Of a stretch of DNA of 20,372 bases, positions 1 through 5,098 are shown piece after piece. The notes beneath the pieces are model-generated. The model had not been told where the DNA came from, did not search any database, and saw only the letters and a list, made by a program, of their open reading frames with translations. Source of the stretch: a virus; the IMG/VR virus record IMGVR_UViG_3300000269_000002, positions 1 to 20,372 of that record. One strand, written 5' to 3'. The stretch's first letter is position 1. The number at the start of each line of letters is the position of its first letter. Position numbers and translations under genes: made by a program.

Positions 1-333
1 ACGGATGGCTCTGTGGGAGTGCCTTTGTACACTCACCCACCCGCCGCTGATGTGCAGCCTGTGGCGTGGCTGCACGTTGGGTGCTTTTATGGCGAAGAAC
101 TTCAGGAATGGGAGATTGAAGAGGAAGACGGCTTGTGTGATGAACTGAATCACAAGTACGTTAATAAACCGACAACGTTGCCGCTTTACACCCATCCACC
201 CGCCAATGATGTGCGGGAGTTAGTTGAGGCGTTGCGCCGATTGGAAGAAGTCGCAAGCGATTGCGATATTGGCTACATGGACAATGCGCTACGTCATGCC
301 CGTGTGGTATTGGATAAGTGGGAGGGGAAATGA
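1..333 (+). CDS. PVAW/LYTHP-repeat phage protein (5' end outside window)
   Basis: The frame is open to the window edge, so the true start lies upstream; 110 residues are visible. The first visible residues (VPLYTHPPAADV, from about base 19) are the end of one repeat unit. A complete second unit follows, starting QPVAW (base 55) and closing with TLPLYTHPPANDV, then a short charged helix (RELVEALRRLEEVA). This PVAW-spacer-PLYxHPP layout belongs to a family of small accessory proteins common in phages of Proteobacteria; its function is not known to me. A GTG at 13 could be called as a start, but it would cut a repeat unit in half, so I prefer a 5'-partial gene. The protein ends in DKWEGK, and its TGA overlaps the next ATG at 330. 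Confidence 0.75.
   Translation, partial: TDGSVGVPLYTHPPAADVQPVAWLHVGCFYGEELQEWEIEEEDGLCDELNHKYVNKPTTLPLYTHPPANDVRELVEALRRLEEVASDCDIGYMDNALRHARVVLDKWEGK
314..333 (+). other. Gene-junction repeat, copy 1 (SD plus ATGA overlap)
   Basis: The sequence AAGTGGGAGGGGAAATGA combines the last codons of the upstream gene (KWEGK stop), the Shine-Dalgarno site and the start of the next gene. A near-identical copy lies at 604-624 with one additional G. Confidence 0.7.
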
Positions 334-959
334 AATTCGTAAAGAAGCCCGTGGTCATTGAGGCCACACAGTGGTTTGAACATGGCGACCATTCAGGAGT
401 TGAAGACTGTTGGTTTGACACAGAGGGGCGTGTTCGATGGGCACCAGGAGACAATCAAGCACTAAACGTATTTGCCTGCTTTAAGAGACCAGCGATTCGT
501 ACTCTTGAGGGTTGGCACATGGTCGAACCCGGCGATTGGATTATTACCGGAGTCAAAGGCGAACACTACCCATGCAAGCCTGACATCTTTGAACTGACCT
601 ACGAAAAGTGGGAGGGGGAAATGACTGAATCAAAACCCGTGGCGTGGCGGTGGCTTGATACCGCTACTTTTAGAAAATCAGTCCCTGCCTCCTCAAACCC
701 AAGCGAATGGACTCCGCTCTACACCAACCCGCAAAAACCACTTTCAGACGATCAAATTGACGCACTTATTTTGCCTCCAAGCGGAAGCGGAACTATTCGT
801 GACTTGGTGAGAATTGTTGAGGCGGCGCACGGAATTAGGAGTACCAAGCAGGTACTCCCCCAACTGCTCAACATCCTTGGCCCCACTGCGCCAGAGTGTT
901 GCGGTTGCGCTGTGGAATGGCAGGCCGCCATTGATTTGATAAGGAAGGAATTGGAATGA
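330..959 (+). CDS. Fusion of PGDWI-type phage protein with PVAW protein
   Basis: This 209-residue protein has two joined modules. Residues 1-97 begin MKFVKKPVVIEATQWF and include VEPGDWIITGVKGEHYPCKP and DIFELTYEKW, the hallmark of a small phage family of unknown function. Residues 98-209 form a PVAW protein (MTESKPVAW, then TPLYTNP, then LSDDQIDALI, RDLVRIVEAAHG and a Cys cluster ECCGC). I chose ATG 330 over GTG 318 because GGAGGGG at 321-327 is a good ribosome-binding site and because the ATG overlaps the upstream TGA. An internal ATG at 621 has an equally good site (GGAGGGGG), so the second module may also be made separately. The join looks like a one-base insertion (see findings). The role is unknown. 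Confidence 0.8.
   Translation: MKFVKKPVVIEATQWFEHGDHSGVEDCWFDTEGRVRWAPGDNQALNVFACFKRPAIRTLEGWHMVEPGDWIITGVKGEHYPCKPDIFELTYEKWEGEMTESKPVAWRWLDTATFRKSVPASSNPSEWTPLYTNPQKPLSDDQIDALILPPSGSGTIRDLVRIVEAAHGIRSTKQVLPQLLNILGPTAPECCGCAVEWQAAIDLIRKELE
604..624 (+). other. Gene-junction repeat, copy 2, with one extra G
   Basis: The sequence AAGTGGGAGGGGGAAATGA matches copy 1 at 314-333 except for five G instead of four. With four G the upstream module would end KWEGK stop, exactly like the first gene, and the ATG at 621 would start a separate gene. With five G the two reading frames are fused. Confidence 0.7.
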
Positions 960-1126
960 CTAACGTAATTGCGTTGGGAGCTTCAAAAATGCACCTCGGA
1001 GAATTAGCCGAAAAGATACGGGAAGCAATTATGGAATATGAGGGGCGAATCAGTTTGGCTGAAGCGGTTGGCGTGCTTGAGATCGTCAAATCAGACTTAA
1101 TTCTCAACAATGCTGAGAATTTATAG
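956..1126 (+). CDS. Small phage protein, unknown
   Basis: A 56-residue frame starts at an ATG that overlaps the TGA of the upstream gene (ATGA at 956-959), preceded by a purine-rich stretch AAGGAAGGAA at 941-950. The product (MTNVIALGASKMHLGELAEK...NNAENL) is predicted to be largely helical, with no Cys and no hydrophobic segment. I recognise no family. The overlap, the strong Shine-Dalgarno-like sequence and the fit between flanking genes are the reasons to call it; it is too short for coding statistics to decide. Confidence 0.6.
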   Translation: MTNVIALGASKMHLGELAEKIREAIMEYEGRISLAEAVGVLEIVKSDLILNNAENL

Positions 1127-1136
1127 GAAAAGAGAA

Positions 1137-1202
1137 ATGAGCCGAAAACCGAGAGAATCCGAGAAACACATTTTTGTAAATGGGTACAGCAATGCGAGCT
1201 GA
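1137..1202 (+). CDS. Possible 21-residue leader peptide
   Basis: This tiny frame (MSRKPRESEKHIFVNGYSNAS) has AGGAAAAGAG just before its ATG and ends with TGA at 1200-1202, inside the start region of the next gene. It could be a real micro-gene whose translation feeds the next start by re-initiation, or a degraded gene start. I recognise no homologue; length alone makes this uncertain. Confidence 0.3.
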   Translation: MSRKPRESEKHIFVNGYSNAS

Positions 1203-1413
1203 CTATTGCCCCATCGGAGGTGAGCCCTGCCAATCTTTATGTACAGAGCCATGTTCTGCTGGAAAGAGTGTAAATGCCGCTGGCGTGAACGAGTTAATGC
1301 GAGCTTTGAAAATCATTTCAATTTGGGCTGAGAACGGCAGGACTGAGAAAGACTTTGATGACATCGCAAAACTTGCAAGTGAAACAATAAAACACGGTGG
1401 TATGTTGTTATGA
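1180..1413 (+). CDS. Small Cys-rich phage protein
   Basis: The product is 77 residues from ATG 1180, or 73 from ATG 1192. Neither start has a good ribosome-binding site; the 1192 ATG lies just before the stop of the 21-codon frame at 1137-1202, which would suit translational coupling. The N-terminal part holds four Cys in a row of short spacings (CPIGGEPCQSLCTEPC), suggesting a metal-binding or disulfide knuckle. The rest (NELMRALKIISIWAENG...LASETIKHGG) is an amphipathic helical segment. The stop overlaps the next ATG at 1410 (ATGA). The function is not known. Confidence 0.65.
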   Translation: MGTAMRADYCPIGGEPCQSLCTEPCSAGKSVNAAGVNELMRALKIISIWAENGRTEKDFDDIAKLASETIKHGGMLL

Positions 1414-1628
1414 GTGATGAACAAAAAACAATTGAGTGTGTTCAGTATCACCCAAGAACAAATGATATTGCAATTTTTAAGACTGATAAAAATCAATATT
1501 GGATTGGTTCTTTTCATAAGTTTTGCACCCATACGACTTCAGAGCCACCGTATGCGAATCTGTATGGGTTTTATGAAATGTTGAGAGATGCTCAAATGCG
1601 GTTGGAATCCATGACGGGGGAAGAATGA
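1410..1628 (+). CDS. Small phage protein with MSDEQK leader
   Basis: A 72-residue product begins MSDEQKTIECVQYHPRTND. The first 17 bases are identical to the start of the frame at 1628 and differ by one base from 2383-2399, so it shares the leader of the PVAW proteins, but PVAW itself is absent and the body is unrelated. The body reads like a small beta-rich fold (IAIFKTDKNQYWIGSF) followed by a helix. It is coupled to the upstream gene by an ATGA overlap at 1410-1413, and its TGA shares a base with the next ATG at 1628. The function is unknown. Confidence 0.7.
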   Translation: MSDEQKTIECVQYHPRTNDIAIFKTDKNQYWIGSFHKFCTHTTSEPPYANLYGFYEMLRDAQMRLESMTGEE

Positions 1629-1660
1629 TGAGTGATGAACAAAAGCCTGTGGCGTGGATG
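1628..1660 (+). repeat. PVAW leader repeat, copy A
   Basis: This 33-base segment encodes MSDEQKPVAWM and matches 2383-2415 with two differences (T/C at repeat position 9 and G/A at position 18). A partial copy of 17 bases is at 1410-1426. The core 9-mer GTGGCGTGG also occurs at 61, 639, 1649, 2404 and 2590. Confidence 0.8.
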
Positions 1661-1708
1661 ATGAATAAACGAGGAGATCAAAATGACAACAGTAGCTCAA
1701 ATGATTGA
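1628..1708 (+). pseudogene. Truncated PVAW gene: leader only
   Basis: This 26-codon frame begins MSDEQKPVAWMMNKRGD and then runs out of frame into the gene starting at 1683. Its first 33 bases match the PVAW gene at 2383-2415 at 31 positions. No LYTHP half or helix follows. The simplest reading is a PVAW gene whose body was lost by recombination just after the conserved leader, leaving the ribosome-binding site and gene of the next cassette member directly behind. It could still be translated as a short peptide coupled to the gene at 1683. Confidence 0.55.
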
Positions 1709-1901
1709 ATGGCTTAAGACATTGCCTGAAGACGCAGAAGTCCAATGCGGAGTAGAAGAAACTTGTGGCTATGGTCATTACATGCGTATGACAGATGTTG
1801 ATTTTGACGCAAGTGATATTCTTAGTTTTGCTAGCCCAGAAGACCGTGCAAAATATCCCAACATGGGTGGTAGAGTCATTGTTCAAATCCGCGGCGAATA
1901 A
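1683..1901 (+). CDS. Small conserved phage protein (MTTVAQMIEWLKTLP family)
   Basis: The 72-residue product starts at an ATG preceded by GAGGAG, a strong ribosome-binding site. The N-terminal helix (VAQMIEWLKTLPEDAEVQCGVEE) is a pattern I recognise from many small hypothetical phage proteins: a short helix, then LP-x-DAEV and a beta-rich acidic body (MTDVDFDASDILSF, RVIVQIRGE). It is acidic and probably cytoplasmic, since no signal or membrane segment is visible. The gene overlaps the truncated PVAW frame upstream but has its own ribosome-binding site. No biochemical function is known to me. Confidence 0.8.
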   Translation: MTTVAQMIEWLKTLPEDAEVQCGVEETCGYGHYMRMTDVDFDASDILSFASPEDRAKYPNMGGRVIVQIRGE

Positions 1902-1949
1902 ACATTGTACTTTAAGACAATATCAAATTGTTTTTTGGAGAAACAGAAA

Positions 1950-2111
1950 GTGAAAGAAGAAAAGTTTCAAAAGATAGTGGAAGAGATCAGCGAGTTTCTA
2001 GGAGATCATGCTCTGCGGAATCATCATTACCTGTTTGACGAAGATATTATCAAAATCTTTTCACAGTACAAAAAGAAACACGTTAAACGAGCATTAGAGG
2101 AAGTGCGATGA
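1950..2111 (+). CDS. Small charged helical protein, GTG start
   Basis: The frame extends back to a TTG at 1905 with no ribosome-binding site. GTG 1950 follows GGAG at 1937-1940 with suitable spacing, so I choose it. The product is 53 residues (MKEEKFQKIVEEISEFLG...KKHVKRALEEVR), highly charged and helical, which could suit a small nucleic-acid or protein-binding helix bundle, but no family is recognised. The stop overlaps the next ATG at 2108. The 48 bases between 1901 and 1950 are AT-rich and hold no convincing promoter. Confidence 0.6.
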   Translation: MKEEKFQKIVEEISEFLGDHALRNHHYLFDEDIIKIFSQYKKKHVKRALEEVR

Positions 2112-2362
2112 ATAAAGAGAAAGTGTTGGAACTTGCTGAACAGGCGGGATTTATCAACAAAAAGCATAATGGCGCCGAATGGCGCTGGGGGTATATTGAT
2201 CCTGAATTGAATTCAAAATTAGAAAAGTTTGCTGAGTTGATCGTTCGTCAATGCGGATACTATGCTGATGTATTTTCAGCATTAGAATGTCCAGTAGATA
2301 TGGATCCTACTGAAACAAAGCCGAGCAATTATATCAAGCGAGAAATGGGAATTACAGAATGA
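2108..2362 (+). CDS. Small conserved phage protein (LELAEQAGF...FAELIVRQC type)
   Basis: The 84-residue product begins MNKEKVLELAEQAGF and continues with a Trp/Tyr-rich turn (EWRWGYIDPEL) and the helix KLEKFAELIVRQCGYYADV. This arrangement (LELAxQAGF, then FAELIV-R-x-C) recurs in small phage proteins of unknown function that sit in the same cassettes as PVAW proteins. The ATG overlaps the upstream TGA as ATGA and has GAGGAAG at 2097-2103 as ribosome-binding site. The end overlaps the next ATG at 2359. Confidence 0.75.
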   Translation: MNKEKVLELAEQAGFINKKHNGAEWRWGYIDPELNSKLEKFAELIVRQCGYYADVFSALECPVDMDPTETKPSNYIKREMGITE

Positions 2363-2937
2363 AAGATATTCAGATTGAATGGATGAGTGACGAACAAAAA
2401 CCTGTGGCGTGGATGTACACACTTGAATACGGGGATACAGTTGCTAATAAAAAAGTATCTTTGAGTCAACTGAATTACCCGTTTGGTGTGTGCGGTGCAG
2501 ATTACCTGCGAGAGAACAGCGATGGCATGAGTTATGTAAGACAAACGCTTCTTTACGCTCAACCAGTTCTTGTTTCAAATCAAACTCCAGTGGCGTGGAT
2601 GTGCACAGAAACCAAGGTTTTGTATGACAACGATACAAGCGCGGTTGACAAATATCATGGATTCAATCCAACGGTTCCCCTCTACGCCCACCCCAACCCC
2701 GCTGTGGTAAAGCAATTGGTGGAGGCGGCAGAGTCTGCACTTGAAGCAATGCTGTCCGTTGCAGAGGAAGCGTACCAGAGGGCAGAGCCAGTATGCTGTG
2801 GCAGGGGCGGCAATGAATGTTGTGGATGCCCAGAGCCTAAGTGGAACTCTGCAGACGAAGTAATCTTGCTTCGACTTCACCGCCCTCAGCAAGAACTTAC
2901 AGCAGCACTGGCAGCGGCGAAGGAGGCTGGGTTATGA
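2359..2937 (+). CDS. Two-repeat PVAW/LYAHP phage protein with CCG-ECCGC cluster
   Basis: This 192-residue protein holds two PVAW units in tandem: KPVAWMYTLEYG to LLYAQPVL, then TPVAWMCTETK to VPLYAHPNPAVV. A helix (QLVEAAESALEAMLSV) follows, then a Cys-rich stretch (VCCGRGGNECCGC, about residues 135-148) and a C-terminal helix (QQELTAALAAAKEAGL). ATG 2359 overlaps the upstream TGA, but the conserved leader MSDEQKPVAW begins at an in-frame ATG, 2383, so the ancestral start may be there. Neither has a strong Shine-Dalgarno. The same ECCGC string occurs in the fusion protein at 330-959. The paired-Cys pattern would fit metal binding, as an inference only. Confidence 0.75.
   Translation: MKDIQIEWMSDEQKPVAWMYTLEYGDTVANKKVSLSQLNYPFGVCGADYLRENSDGMSYVRQTLLYAQPVLVSNQTPVAWMCTETKVLYDNDTSAVDKYHGFNPTVPLYAHPNPAVVKQLVEAAESALEAMLSVAEEAYQRAEPVCCGRGGNECCGCPEPKWNSADEVILLRLHRPQQELTAALAAAKEAGL
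2383..2415 (+). repeat. PVAW leader repeat, copy B
   Basis: This is the second copy of the 33-base leader, matching 1628-1660 at 31 of 33 positions, here at the head of a full-length PVAW protein. Such copies are natural substrates for homologous recombination between cassette genes. Confidence 0.8.
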
Positions 2938-3188
2938 CGCTTGAAGAACTGCGAATGTTGCCACTTACATACACGTTCGGCTATTCAGCAGACGATCATG
3001 CGGTTCGGCGGTATGTGAATCAAGAACACGGCATCGCCAAACAAGTTTATACCCCCAGAAACCCTGAGACGTTGGAGTGGGGCAATGGCGAAATGTCGTT
3101 CATGCTTCTTGCGACCAAAGAAGAATTTGACACCGTGGAAGAACTTCACGCGGCCATGAAAAAAGCACAGGAGGGAAGTAATGACTGA
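2934..3188 (+). CDS. Small phage protein, unknown (MTLEELRMLPLTYTFGY)
   Basis: The start is ATG 2934, overlapping the TGA of the upstream gene and preceded by AAGGAGG, an excellent ribosome-binding site; the frame is open further upstream, but that part is a shadow of the previous gene. The 84-residue product has an N-terminal helix, a central segment with several aromatics (TYTFGYSADD, RRYVNQEHG) and a C-terminal helix (TVEELHAAMKKAQEG). I do not recognise a family or function. It overlaps the next gene by eight bases. Confidence 0.7.
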   Translation: MTLEELRMLPLTYTFGYSADDHAVRRYVNQEHGIAKQVYTPRNPETLEWGNGEMSFMLLATKEEFDTVEELHAAMKKAQEGSND

Positions 3189-3348
3189 TGAACAGGTTAT
3201 TGAAATTGCAATTCAAGGACCCCCCACAAAATTATTGTCAGACAGCCAACTAGACAAATTGATAATTTCAGAGTGGGGGAAAGACGCTTGCCTTCCAGCT
3301 ATGCGGAGGTTTGCTAGGATTGTGGAGAAGGCCGTAAAAAATAATTGA
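3181..3348 (+). CDS. Small phage protein: LSDxQ/RIVE module alone
   Basis: A 55-residue product (MTDEQVIEIAIQGPPTKLL...RFARIVEKAVKNN) starts at ATG 3181 behind GGAGGGAAG. Its second half (LLSDSQLDKLI then RRFARIVEKAV) parallels residues about 132-160 of the fusion protein at 330-959 (PLSDDQIDALI then RDLVRIVEAAHG). In many phage proteins this helix follows a PVAW...LYTHP unit, and here it stands alone behind a short MTDEQ leader. It is the last gene before the terminator at 3358. The function is unknown. Confidence 0.65.
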   Translation: MTDEQVIEIAIQGPPTKLLSDSQLDKLIISEWGKDACLPAMRRFARIVEKAVKNN

Positions 3349-3357
3349 CTAAACCAC

Positions 3358-3377
3358 GGGGCGAAAGCCCCTTTTTT
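3358..3377 (+). terminator. Rho-independent terminator after the small-gene cassette
   Basis: A perfect GGGGC stem, GAAA tetraloop and GCCCC stem are followed by six T. It lies ten bases after the last small gene and separates the cassette from the packaging and head genes. Confidence 0.9.
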
Positions 3378-3399
3378 ATTGCTCAAAAATCAGTTATCG

Positions 3400-3439
3400 T
3401 AATACCTCAGACCCGCACTGTTTGCGGAGAAAGGTATTA
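3400..3439 (+). promoter_or_regulatory. Hairpin over the terS ribosome-binding site
   Basis: Two nested inverted repeats fold the last 40 bases before the terS ATG (3441). The outer stem is TAATACCT (3400-3407) with AGGTATTA (3432-3439). The inner stem is CCGCA (3413-3417) with TGCGG (3423-3427) around the loop CTGTT. The Shine-Dalgarno candidates GGAG (3426-3429) and AAGG (3431-3434) are partly inside the stems, so folding would hinder ribosome binding. It could regulate terS translation, or be a binding site for terminase or a repressor. Confidence 0.5.
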
Positions 3440-3440
3440 A

Positions 3441-3854
3441 ATGAGTAAGCCACACGCTCAAAAAGAAGAAATTATCAAAAAAGTGCTTGAAGGCATGTCA
3501 AATCACGGGCTTAGTTGTTTTAAGTCTTGCAAAAAAGCAGGTATTCCGAACAGTACGTTTTTACTTTGGGTTAGTGAGGATAAAAGCCTTGCTGACAAGT
3601 ACATGCGTGCGCGTGATGATTTAATAGAGCGAATTGCAAACGACGCTATTGAAATTGCAGACGAGCCAGTAGGGACGACAGACTCAGGAGCTACGGATTC
3701 TGGAGCAGTTCAAAAACAAAGGCTCCAGGTCGACACTCGAAAATGGCTGCTTGCAAAACTTGCACCAAGAAAATACGGTGACAAAATAGAGGTATCTGGG
3801 AACCCAGAAAGCCCTTTAGTTCAAAGAATAGAGCGAGTGATTGTTAAGCCGTGA
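3441..3854 (+). CDS. terS: Terminase small subunit
   Basis: The small terminase subunit recognises phage DNA and presents it to the large subunit for packaging. The 137-residue product starts with a helix-turn-helix-like region (about residues 8-45: EEIIKKVLEGMSNHGLSCFK, then KKAGIPNSTFLLWV), followed by a helical segment (ADKYMRARDDLIERIANDAIEIAD), an acidic/Ser linker with a TDSGA duplication, and RLQVDTRKWLLAKLAPRKYGDK, a C-terminal signature seen in many phage small terminases. Its stop overlaps the GTG start of terL, so the two are translationally coupled. It is the first gene after the cassette terminator, so a late promoter is expected just upstream, although I cannot point to a good -35/-10 pair. 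Confidence 0.88.
   Translation: MSKPHAQKEEIIKKVLEGMSNHGLSCFKSCKKAGIPNSTFLLWVSEDKSLADKYMRARDDLIERIANDAIEIADEPVGTTDSGATDSGAVQKQRLQVDTRKWLLAKLAPRKYGDKIEVSGNPESPLVQRIERVIVKP
3678..3707 (+). repeat. Tandem TDSGA codon repeat in terS
   Basis: Two adjacent copies of five codons encode TDSGA-TDSGA. Four of the five codon pairs differ only at the third position, so the peptide repeat is kept while the DNA has diverged. It sits in the linker between the DNA-binding and C-terminal parts. Confidence 0.6.
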
Positions 3855-5074
3855 CAACACTTCAGCTTAAAACGCCAGAGTGGGCTATCCCCTTGCTTGA
3901 GCCAAGCCGTTACAAGGGCGCATGGGGAGGTAGGGGCTCCGGGAAATCACATTTGTTCGCTGAGTTGATGATCGAGGCGCACATTATGGATGCCAAGCGT
4001 AGAAGCGTGTGCGTTCGTGAAATTCAAAAGTCTCTGAATCAGTCGGTAAAGCGCCTGCTGGAAACCAAGATAGAGCAAATGAACGCCGGTGCATATTTTG
4101 AGGTTCAGGAATCCGTTATTAAGTCACGCAAGGGTGACGGGATGATTATCTTCCAAGGTATGCAAAACCATACGGCAGATTCTATCAAGTCACTGGAGGG
4201 ATATGATTGCGCATGGGTTGAAGAAGCGCAAAGTTTAAGCCAGCGCTCATTAGATTTGCTTCGCCCGACAATCCGAAAGCCGAATTCCGAATTGTGGTTC
4301 ACTTGGAACCCGAACAAAGCGACTGACCCGGTAGATGCGCTATTAAAGGGCGATACAAGGCCACCTGAAGCCGTGGTAATAGAAGTTAATTATATGGATA
4401 ACCCGTGGCTTCCAGAGGTTCTACGGAACGAAATGGAGTACGACAAGCGCCGAGACCCAGACAAGTACGCCCACGTTTGGCTTGGCCAGTACAGCAAGAA
4501 CAGCAATTCGCGGGTTTTCCATAATTGGCGAATAGAGGAATTCGAGGCACCAGCAGATGTAACGCATAGGCTCGGGGCAGACTGGGGGTTTTCAGTAGAT
4601 CCGACTGTTTTAGTTCGTTGTCATGTTATTGGCAGAACTTTATACATCGACCATGAAGTGTATCGAGTTGGTTGTGAAATCATGGACACACCAGACTTGT
4701 TTTTTACTGTTCCTGATTCTGAAAAGTGGCCAATGGTGGCTGACTCTGCAAGGCCAGAAACAATATCGCACATGAGGCGAAATGGGTTCCCCAAGATTAT
4801 GCCAGCGGTAAAGGGTCCGAAGTCATTAGAGGAAGGCATAGAGTTTTTAAAAACCTACGATATTGTTGTGCATCCAAGGTGTAAACATACAATTGACGAA
4901 TTGACGCTTTACAGTTATAAGATCGACAAACTAACAGGCAATATACTTCCACTTCTGGATGACAAGAAAAACCACACAATTGACGCATTAAGATATGCTT
5001 GTGAGGGTGTCAGAAGGGCAGTAACAAATAAGCCTAAAATATTCGTGCCGTTGCCAACAAGTAACAAATGGTAG
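3851..5074 (+). CDS. terL: Terminase large subunit (ATPase/nuclease)
   Basis: This 407-residue protein is the packaging motor: it hydrolyses ATP to drive DNA into the procapsid and cuts the concatemer. The ATPase half shows a Walker A loop GGRGSGKS (residues 26-33), a Walker B with catalytic Glu, CAWVEEAQ (120-127), and the coupling motif ELWFTWNP (147-154). The nuclease half shows the acidic residues expected of an RNase H-like fold: D244 in GADWGF, D298 in VADSA and D378 in HTIDALRY. Length and motifs fit the PBSX/Terminase_3-type group. The start is GTG 3851, overlapping the terS stop (GTGA); no better start is available, and coupling to terS explains the weak ribosome-binding site. The gene is complete. 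Confidence 0.95.
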   Translation: MTTLQLKTPEWAIPLLEPSRYKGAWGGRGSGKSHLFAELMIEAHIMDAKRRSVCVREIQKSLNQSVKRLLETKIEQMNAGAYFEVQESVIKSRKGDGMIIFQGMQNHTADSIKSLEGYDCAWVEEAQSLSQRSLDLLRPTIRKPNSELWFTWNPNKATDPVDALLKGDTRPPEAVVIEVNYMDNPWLPEVLRNEMEYDKRRDPDKYAHVWLGQYSKNSNSRVFHNWRIEEFEAPADVTHRLGADWGFSVDPTVLVRCHVIGRTLYIDHEVYRVGCEIMDTPDLFFTVPDSEKWPMVADSARPETISHMRRNGFPKIMPAVKGPKSLEEGIEFLKTYDIVVHPRCKHTIDELTLYSYKIDKLTGNILPLLDDKKNHTIDALRYACEGVRRAVTNKPKIFVPLPTSNKW

Positions 5075-5098
5075 AGAATAAAGAAACTAAAGGGAATT

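Noticed and set aside
318-330. GTG 318 as the start of the fusion gene
   Set aside because: It lies inside the Shine-Dalgarno for ATG 330, and the conserved family start is MKFVKKPVVIEA at 330.
868-1233. Minus-strand frame over the small-gene cassette
   Set aside because: It overlaps three + strand genes linked by ATGA overlaps, has low-complexity composition and no neighbouring minus-strand gene.
1902-1949. Possible promoter or small hairpin (ATTGT...ACAAT) in the 48-base gap
   Set aside because: The stem is only five AT-rich base pairs, and no -35/-10 pair with acceptable spacing is visible.
3345-3405. TTGACT at 3345 as the -35 of a late promoter for terS
   Set aside because: The position 17 bases downstream falls in the GC stem of the terminator and has no -10. 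TTGCTC (3379) with TAATAC (3400) has only a 15-base spacer and is too weak to call.
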